64,000 bases of DNA from Clostridium peptidivorans (GTDB lineage: Bacteria; Bacillota; Clostridia; Clostridiales; Clostridiaceae), in NCBI RefSeq assembly GCF_900205925.1, contig NZ_OAOD01000008.1:1-64000 (forward strand), given 5' to 3'. The notes below the pieces were generated by a model. It ran no database searches. It was not told the DNA's origin and saw nothing but the letters and a program-made list of their open reading frames with translations. This document shows positions 59,287-64,000 of the stretch, piece after piece (positions within the stretch are counted from its first letter, which is position 1; the number at the start of each line of letters is the position of its first letter). Both the position numbers and the translations under genes were made by a program.

Positions 59287-60216
59287 TTATTTAATAAGTA
59301 ATTGTTCTTTTGCATGAACAATAGCTGTACATAAATCATTGTATTGTGTATTTATATTAAATTCTTTACCTTTTCTAGATACATATCCATTTATATAATC
59401 AATTTCTGTAAGACGATGATTTTGAATTAAATCTTGATGCATTGATGGATAATGCGCTCCAGCTTGGCTTGGATCGTATACCCCCTCTACTACTTTTGCA
59501 ACTTCTTCAACATTTAATTCTACTCCATATTTAGCAGCAATATCAGCAAATTCTTTTATAATGTTACGAATAAGTTGTGGCGCTTCTTTTAATTCTCCGA
59601 ATTCCTTAATATTACAATCTAAAATTGTACAACAACTATTTAAAGTTCCATTTACGCAAGCCTTACGCCATGTTGAGAATATTACATCTTCGCTATAATG
59701 AGCTTTTAATCCAGCTTGGCTTAGTATGTTGCAAATCTCTTTTGTTTCTACTTCCATGTTAGGATCAATGTTTTGTACTTCTAAGCTTCCATCTCCAGTT
59801 AACACAACATGTCCAGGACCTGCTAAGCCAGCTGTCCATAAAGTTACTCCCATAAGTATATTTTTTCTATCAACATATTTTTCAACAGTTTCGTTATGAC
59901 CTAATCCATTTAATAGGCATAATACTTTTGTATGCTTTCCTAAAATATTTTTTATAGATTTCAGCATAGATTCTAATCCCATTGACTTAGTAAATAAAAT
60001 TATTAAGTCTGGAGCTTCTATAGCATCTTCAGGTAACATTGCTGGTATTTTCACCTTGTTAAATGCTCCATTTTCTTCAACTGTTAACCCTTCTTTATTT
60101 ATAATATCTACATGTTCTTTCCAAGCATCTATTAATAGAACTTCGTTTCCAGCTTCATGTAACATATATCCAAAACGTGAGCCCATAGCTCCTGCTCCAA
60201 CAATTGCAATTTTCAT
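59287..60216 (-). CDS. panE: Ketopantoate reductase family protein (PanE/ApbA)
   Basis: 309 residues. N-terminal Rossmann fold with the NADPH-binding motif IVGAGAMGSRFG, the middle loop LLNGLGHNETVEKY and a C-terminal helical domain with conserved Lys in WRKACVNGTLNSCC. True PanE reduces 2-dehydropantoate to pantoate for CoA synthesis. Many relatives act on other 2-keto acids, and here it is paired with a PTS EIIC-like permease, not with panB or panC, so the substrate is open. GAGGAG precedes the ATG. Confidence 0.85.
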   Translation of the reverse strand: MKIAIVGAGAMGSRFGYMLHEAGNEVLLIDAWKEHVDIINKEGLTVEENGAFNKVKIPAMLPEDAIEAPDLIILFTKSMGLESMLKSIKNILGKHTKVLCLLNGLGHNETVEKYVDRKNILMGVTLWTAGLAGPGHVVLTGDGSLEVQNIDPNMEVETKEICNILSQAGLKAHYSEDVIFSTWRKACVNGTLNSCCTILDCNIKEFGELKEAPQLIRNIIKEFADIAAKYGVELNVEEVAKVVEGVYDPSQAGAHYPSMHQDLIQNHRLTEIDYINGYVSRKGKEFNINTQYNDLCTAIVHAKEQLLIK

Positions 60217-60245
60217 TTCAATTCACACTCCTCTTTTGTATCAAC

Positions 60246-61331
60246 TTAAATGTATTTAAAAATATTTTCATCATATAAATGTATAACTTTTCTACAGAAC
60301 CAATCAATAACAAATGCACCTACAAAAGGTATCACAATGAATGCTAATAACACTGCCATGATTGAACTTGAGCTGTTTATAGCCGCTAAAGGACCAACTA
60401 ATCCAGTTATTCCAAATCCAGCACTTTTAGCTGTACCTGATATATTAAATAGATATCCACCTATTCCACACAAGATACCGTTGGCAATAATAGGTACTGC
60501 TATTATAGGATACTTAACTAAATTTGGCATCATCATTTTCATAGCACCTAATAAAACAGATAAAGTAACTCCACTTTGATTTACTCTACTTGATCCAATT
60601 ACTAAAATAGCTGTACAAGCAGTAACTCCAATAGCAGCTGCTCCAGCACCTAGTCCTGCTATTCCTATAGCAATTCCTATTGCTACAGTTGAAATTGGTG
60701 AAATAATTAAAATTGAAAATGAAATACTAATTAAAATACACATTAATAATGGTTGTAACGCTGCAAAGTTATTAATTCCATTACCTATTATCATAGTAAT
60801 TTTACTTACATAAGGAAGCATAAACATACCAATAATACCGACACCTGCTCCACCTATAATTGGTAATAGCAATATTGTTAAAGATCCTAGCCTATCTCCG
60901 ATTGCTCTAATAACATACACTGCTATAGCTGAAAGTAACATTATATTTATTAAATCACCTATACCAACCATCTGTACACCATGTTCAGTAACCTTATAAG
61001 CACCTGATCCTAAAAATACTGCTGATCCAACAATGATTGATTTCATAGGATTAAAATTAAATTGTAAAGCCACTAAAACCCCTACAAGAAGTGGCACTAC
61101 AAACTGCATAATACTTACAGCATTATAGAAAGTAGCAAATATAGGTGAAACATGTATTAAGCTTTTAAATACTGAACCTAAAATTGCGTTTGGAATTAAT
61201 CCAACAACAATTCCAGTTGCAGTTCCAGCCAAAACTTTATTTAAATAATCTTTAGGTGTTAATTTTTCTTTAGATGTTAAATTTTCTTTAGGTGTTACTT
61301 TTTCTTCTTTTACTATAATCTCTTGCATCAT
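60246..61331 (-). CDS. PTS EIIC-type membrane protein (PTS_EIIC_2-like)
   Basis: 361 residues with about nine to ten membrane helices and glycine-rich segments (IAGLGAGAAAIGVTACTAIL, GLVGPLAAINSSSS) of the small PTS_EIIC_2 group. It lacks EIIA and EIIB domains, and none is encoded nearby, so it may be a secondary carrier. The N-terminus has a small imperfect repeat (VTPKENLTSKEKLTPKDYL). Its stop is about 30 bases before the panE start, so the two form one operon: presumably uptake of a keto acid or a pantoate-related compound. Confidence 0.8.
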   Translation of the reverse strand: MMQEIIVKEEKVTPKENLTSKEKLTPKDYLNKVLAGTATGIVVGLIPNAILGSVFKSLIHVSPIFATFYNAVSIMQFVVPLLVGVLVALQFNFNPMKSIIVGSAVFLGSGAYKVTEHGVQMVGIGDLINIMLLSAIAVYVIRAIGDRLGSLTILLLPIIGGAGVGIIGMFMLPYVSKITMIIGNGINNFAALQPLLMCILISISFSILIISPISTVAIGIAIGIAGLGAGAAAIGVTACTAILVIGSSRVNQSGVTLSVLLGAMKMMMPNLVKYPIIAVPIIANGILCGIGGYLFNISGTAKSAGFGITGLVGPLAAINSSSSIMAVLLAFIVIPFVGAFVIDWFCRKVIHLYDENIFKYI

Positions 61332-61743
61332 ATCTTTCTTCCCCCTATCATAAAATTCATTTCTAATTATTGTTTATTTTTTATCATCCAGTCTTAAAAT
61401 TTTTAAAGTCATTTTTACATTAATTACTAGTAATCTGTTTAAAAGTTAATTATTTCGACTTAATTCTACTTTATAAGTCACTCATTTGTATGTACAACTA
61501 ACTTCCGGGAGTAAATATATCATATTTAAACATAAATTGCAATACGTTTAAATAATAAAAGTTAAAAATATAACAATTAATTTTATAAAACAACCGTTTT
61601 TGGATTTTTTAATAATTCATCGTAATCTAAACTTCTTTTAAACATATCATCAAAACTAATTCATTTTATAATGCTGTTCCATAATAATGAATCTCAATCC
61701 ATTTACTCATAGCATTTTTGTAAATACCAAGTATAATATAATA
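61332..61743. other. AT-rich upstream region of the EIIC-panE operon
   Basis: About 410 bases with no gene. It should hold the operon promoter, but no strong -35/-10 pair, no -24/-12 element and no riboswitch core is evident. Confidence 0.5.
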
Positions 61744-61789
61744 AAAATAGCCGAACAAAGCATAACTTAACACTTTAATCGGCTATTTT
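61744..61789 (-). terminator. Intrinsic terminator of the MarR-DUF2798 operon
   Basis: Arms AAAATAGCCGA / TCGGCTATTTT with a 24-nt loop and T-rich flanks on both strands; about 70 bases after the stop at 61862. Confidence 0.7.
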
Positions 61790-61861
61790 ATATAGTTCTA
61801 TTCAATTATAACTTCTATCTCTCTAAAAGCAAATCATATCAATGGCTTTAAAGAAAGCCTA

Positions 61862-62089
61862 CTATTCCTCCACTATCCTATTTACTATCTTCTCTGCCAA
61901 TGGAATAAATATATTAGCCAATGGCACAGAAATGGCTGTACCAACCAATGAAGATTTTAAAAATGCTATAAAAAAGCCTGATCTAAATCCATAATTTATT
62001 ATTACCATAAAAAAGGCAATGGGTATAGATATAAATACAGCAGCAAGACATGAAAATACAACTCCCCTATACTTCTTATTTATTTTCAC
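61862..62089 (-). CDS. DUF2798-family small membrane protein
   Basis: 75 residues with two membrane helices (about 10-32, 42-62) and the family pattern KKYRGVVFSCLAAVFISIPI and KSSLVGTAISVPLANIFIPL. A GTG at 62089 with AAGGGGG 9 nt upstream is preferred to the ATG at 62098, which the purine run touches. It follows a MarR gene by 17 bases and is probably repressed by it. Function unknown. Confidence 0.75.
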   Translation of the reverse strand: MKINKKYRGVVFSCLAAVFISIPIAFFMVIINYGFRSGFFIAFLKSSLVGTAISVPLANIFIPLAEKIVNRIVEE

Positions 62090-62106
62090 AAATATCATCC
62101 CCCTTA

Positions 62107-62538
62107 TTAATCTCTATTCAGTGCCTTTACTGACATATTCTTCAATATATCGGATACCATTTTTAATTCTCCATCATTTACATCTGATGAAATCAAATCA
62201 TCCCAAGATTTTAATGCATTATATATTCTGTGTTTAACCTTTAAAGCCTTTTCTGTGACTTGTATTCTATAGGACCTTTTGTCACTTTGATTTTTTATTC
62301 TTTTTATATATCCTTTATCCTCAAGGCTCTTTATGCTCCTTGTTATCGCTGCCTTATCAATATAATATATTTCAGCTAAATCCTCTTGAGTCAATTCTTT
62401 ATTTTCATAGAGCTTTATCAAATATATATATTCACCCGATGTTATATTTAAGTCCTTCAATTCATTATTTATAAATATCTGAAACTGTCTATACAATATA
62501 GATATCCATCTGCCAAATTCTTCATATATGTTTTTCAT
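62107..62538 (-). CDS. MarR-family regulator of the DUF2798 operon
   Basis: 143 residues: winged helix-turn-helix LTQEDLAEIYYIDKAAITRS with SLEDKGYIKRIKNQSDKRSY as wing, preceded by a dimerisation helix ISILYRQFQIFINNEL. The ATG at 62538 gives the normal family N-terminus (MKNIYEEFGRW); the ribosome binding site is weak (ATGGTGAT). A palindrome at 62572-62583 in its promoter is a likely operator for autoregulation. Confidence 0.88.
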   Translation of the reverse strand: MKNIYEEFGRWISILYRQFQIFINNELKDLNITSGEYIYLIKLYENKELTQEDLAEIYYIDKAAITRSIKSLEDKGYIKRIKNQSDKRSYRIQVTEKALKVKHRIYNALKSWDDLISSDVNDGELKMVSDILKNMSVKALNRD

Positions 62539-62571
62539 ATTTATCACCATTTTTATTTTATAATATTTTAC

Positions 62572-62583
62572 TTGACAAGTCAA
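62572..62583. promoter_or_regulatory. Candidate MarR operator
   Basis: Perfect palindrome TTGACAAGTCAA, overlapping a minus-strand TTGACT -35-like hexamer 34 bases before the MarR start. Confidence 0.5.
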
Positions 62584-62875
62584 CTATATGACAAGCAAGA
62601 ATGTTCACAACCCTCGGGGTCGTTGCGACCATCGATATAATCATATCTTGAAATCAATATTCACTCCTCCTAAAAATTACAATACTAATTTATAATATGC
62701 TTTTATCCTCAACATAGTTACACTAGCTCCCTCTTATTAGCATGGTTCTTGAGCCTTCTAGCTCATTCTTATGGGCTCAATAAAATAAAGACAGGAAGAA
62801 GCCTTCCCTGCCTCTTTATATATACTCATGTACTGAGTATATATTGTTTTCTTGTTCTCGTATTTCCGTTTTTGG
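62584..62875. other. Gap with three hairpins
   Basis: Contents: a GGTCG/CGACC hairpin near 62627-62639, a terminator-like stem at 62787-62817 (minus strand CAGGGAAG / CTTCCTG, then TCTTTATTTT), and the palindrome TATACTCATGTACTGAGTAT (62821-62840). A minus-strand frame of about 23 codons near 62590-62660 behind GGAGG is too short to call. Confidence 0.5.
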
Positions 62876-63004
62876 TTACTTTCTTACTTCCTGCTTGCCT
62901 GTTATACTGGGCTTATCATCCATTATGAATTTCTTCTGAGCTTCCTCATCTGAAAAGTACAAGCTTCCATCTATTAATGAAATTGTAATTTTAAAAACCT
63001 CCAT
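62876..63004 (-). CDS. Possible small protein of 42 residues
   Basis: An open frame from ATG at 63004 encodes a soluble acidic-basic peptide (MEVFKITISLIDGSLYFSDE ... SITGKQEVRK). Coding-like composition and a downstream terminator-like stem (62787-62817) favour it, but no ribosome binding site is visible and its start lies in the dispersed repeat at 63002-63037. It could be the preserved tail of a larger gene. Confidence 0.4.
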   Translation of the reverse strand: MEVFKITISLIDGSLYFSDEEAQKKFIMDDKPSITGKQEVRK

Positions 63005-63037
63005 TACTTGTGGTACGGTTCATCGACCCAATTCTAA
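63002..63037 (-). repeat. Dispersed intergenic repeat, copy near 63.0 kb
   Basis: The plus strand reads CATTACTTGTGGTACGGTTC followed by ATCGACCCAATTCTAA. It shares the GTGGTACGGTTCA core and AATTCTAA end with 42048-42085. It lies directly after the stop of the TPR gene at 63040. Confidence 0.55.
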
Positions 63038-63039
63038 AT

Positions 63040-64000
63040 TTATTTAATTTGATTAATCATGCCTTCAGAATAACCTGCATATTCAGTATTTGGGTAATCC
63101 TTCTTAACTTTTTCAAAAAATACAAGTGCATTTTTATTATCATTAGCTTGTTTGTAACAAGTTCCTATTTGATAAAGAACCCAGGGCATGATATCCAATT
63201 CCGGTGCAATTTTTTGAACCATTATAAGCTTTGGTAATGCCTCCTGATACTTTCCCTGTTTATATAATTTATTTGCCTCATTATATATAGTCCATACATG
63301 ATTTGTTTTTATATTATTCCACAGCTTATCAAGTCTTGATTTTTCTGTATCATCAAGTTTTAAAGACTTTAGTGTTATCAAATTATTCAATGCTTTTTCA
63401 TAATTTCCTTCTGCATAGGATTTCTCAGCATCACTTAGCATTGAAATAATGTTATTTTTATTTTCAATGTTATTTTTAATATTATTTTTATTTTTATAAT
63501 TATCAAATTCTAATTTTGTAGTCTCTAAATCCTTTTGAAGCTTCTTATTTTCTTCATTTATCTTATTATTTTCTTCATTTACTTTCTTATTTTCTTCATT
63601 TATCTTATTATACTTTTCATTTATTGCCTTTTGTTGTTCAAGCTCCTTGTTTTTATTAATCTCAGTATTTTCAGTTTTACTAAACATACCTTGAATGTTG
63701 GAACGATTCCAATAAGCCAATCCTGAAATAGCGATGATTATAACTGCTATTAAAAATGATGAAATACACTTTTTTGAAACATTACTAGCCTTTTTTATTT
63801 TGCTTCTATTATTATCTGAATTTGAGCTAGCACCTTTTATGGTATCAAGGGCTTTTGAAATAGTCCTCTCAGCATTTAGCTCCTGCAAATACTCATTTGC
63901 CAGCTTAGTATATATGTTGTATTTAGCTAGTTTCTTGAAAGTCTTCTCAGCCTTATTAAAATCCTTTGTATACACATAACATAGGCCTAAAAATTTTATT
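63040..64000 (-). CDS. Partial TPR/coiled-coil membrane protein (5' end beyond the window)
   Basis: The frame is open to the right edge; residues before the GTG at 63975 (KFLGLCYVYTKD) continue a TPR unit, so the gene starts outside. Visible parts: TPR-like KDFNKAEKTFKKLAKYN, a basic linker, one membrane helix (CISSFLIAVIIIAISGLAYW), a coiled coil built on repeated NKINEEN heptads, then three TPR-like units (YAEGNYEKALNNLI, YKQGKYQEALPKLI, DNKNALVFFEKVKK). Probably a type II membrane protein with an outer TPR domain, similar to clostridial cell-envelope scaffold proteins. Confidence 0.82.
   Translation of the reverse strand, partial: IKFLGLCYVYTKDFNKAEKTFKKLAKYNIYTKLANEYLQELNAERTISKALDTIKGASSNSDNNRSKIKKASNVSKKCISSFLIAVIIIAISGLAYWNRSNIQGMFSKTENTEINKNKELEQQKAINEKYNKINEENKKVNEENNKINEENKKLQKDLETTKLEFDNYKNKNNIKNNIENKNNIISMLSDAEKSYAEGNYEKALNNLITLKSLKLDDTEKSRLDKLWNNIKTNHVWTIYNEANKLYKQGKYQEALPKLIMVQKIAPELDIMPWVLYQIGTCYKQANDNKNALVFFEKVKKDYPNTEYAGYSEGMINQIK

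Noticed and set aside
62590-62660. Minus-strand 23-codon frame with two Cys (ISRYDYIDGRNDPEGCEHSC)
   Set aside because: Needs a TTG start, very short, no homologue known to me; left as a note in the gap description.
63540-63630. TTATTTTCTTCATTTA-type tandem repeats considered as a satellite or regulatory repeat
   Set aside because: They are in frame and encode the NKINEEN heptads of a coiled coil in the partial TPR protein.
1-64000. tRNA genes, intact insertion sequences, phage or conjugation genes
   Set aside because: Looked for cloverleaf/TTCGA-type arms, transposase DDE or Y1 motifs, integrases and relaxases; none was found.

Overview
The window is low-GC DNA with Shine-Dalgarno sites of the GGAGG type, many short intrinsic terminators and several frequent clostridial families: Bcd/Etf-type enzymes, orphan PAS or Cache histidine kinases ending in FSDIY, a Hol_Tox-type small toxin and DUF2975/XRE gene pairs. 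It reads as chromosome of a Clostridium or close relative. No phage, conjugative module, CRISPR array or intact insertion sequence was seen. An rRNA operon appears to start just beyond the left edge on the minus strand.

Layout. 1-800: rRNA promoter and leader, then a decayed amino-acid permease. 0.9-9.8 kb: a minus-strand catabolic operon (crotonase, GntP-type permease, fused CoA-transferase, acyl-CoA dehydrogenase, etfB, etfA, MaoC-type hydratase), followed by the gene for a PAS sigma-54 activator. A textbook -24/-12 promoter and two identical-arm dyads lie upstream of the operon. 10-19 kb: orphan histidine kinase, two metallo-beta-lactamase-fold enzymes, a VOC protein, a radical SAM protein, an unannotated type I toxin-like gene, a nine-repeat surface protein and a glycolipid-binding-family protein. 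19-24 kb: a DMT exporter behind two complete glycine riboswitch/terminator units, and an AraC-ABC exporter operon. 24-31.5 kb: small membrane proteins of unknown role, then a tail-anchored TPR protein with a TPR-AAA+ ATPase. 31.8-36.2 kb: heterodimeric ABC exporter with a divergent MerR regulator. 36-48 kb: mixed region with a lipoprotein amidohydrolase, gene fragments meeting at a scar, rluF, a Cache histidine kinase, cheV, a REP-like palindrome and a DEAD-box helicase. 48-58.2 kb: a glutamine-use island. 58.5-64 kb: MarR regulators, panE with a PTS EIIC-like permease, a structured non-coding element and a partial TPR protein.

The most coherent system is the glutamine island. Two near-duplicate operons each encode glutaminase and an AGCS Na+/amino-acid symporter. 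Each has a sigma-54 promoter and, at the same spacing, a pair of tandem dyads. Next to them lie an NtrC-type response regulator, its histidine kinase, and a divergent membrane protein with an amino-acid-type dCache sensor but no output domain. I infer an amino-acid (probably glutamine) sensing circuit that turns on glutamine uptake and hydrolysis. With the fatty-acid operon at the other end, the window holds two independent sigma-54 regulons whose promoters and activator sites can both be read directly.

All calls come from reading the sequence. Family names are from remembered motifs, not searches, and starts were moved where a Shine-Dalgarno site favoured a different codon.
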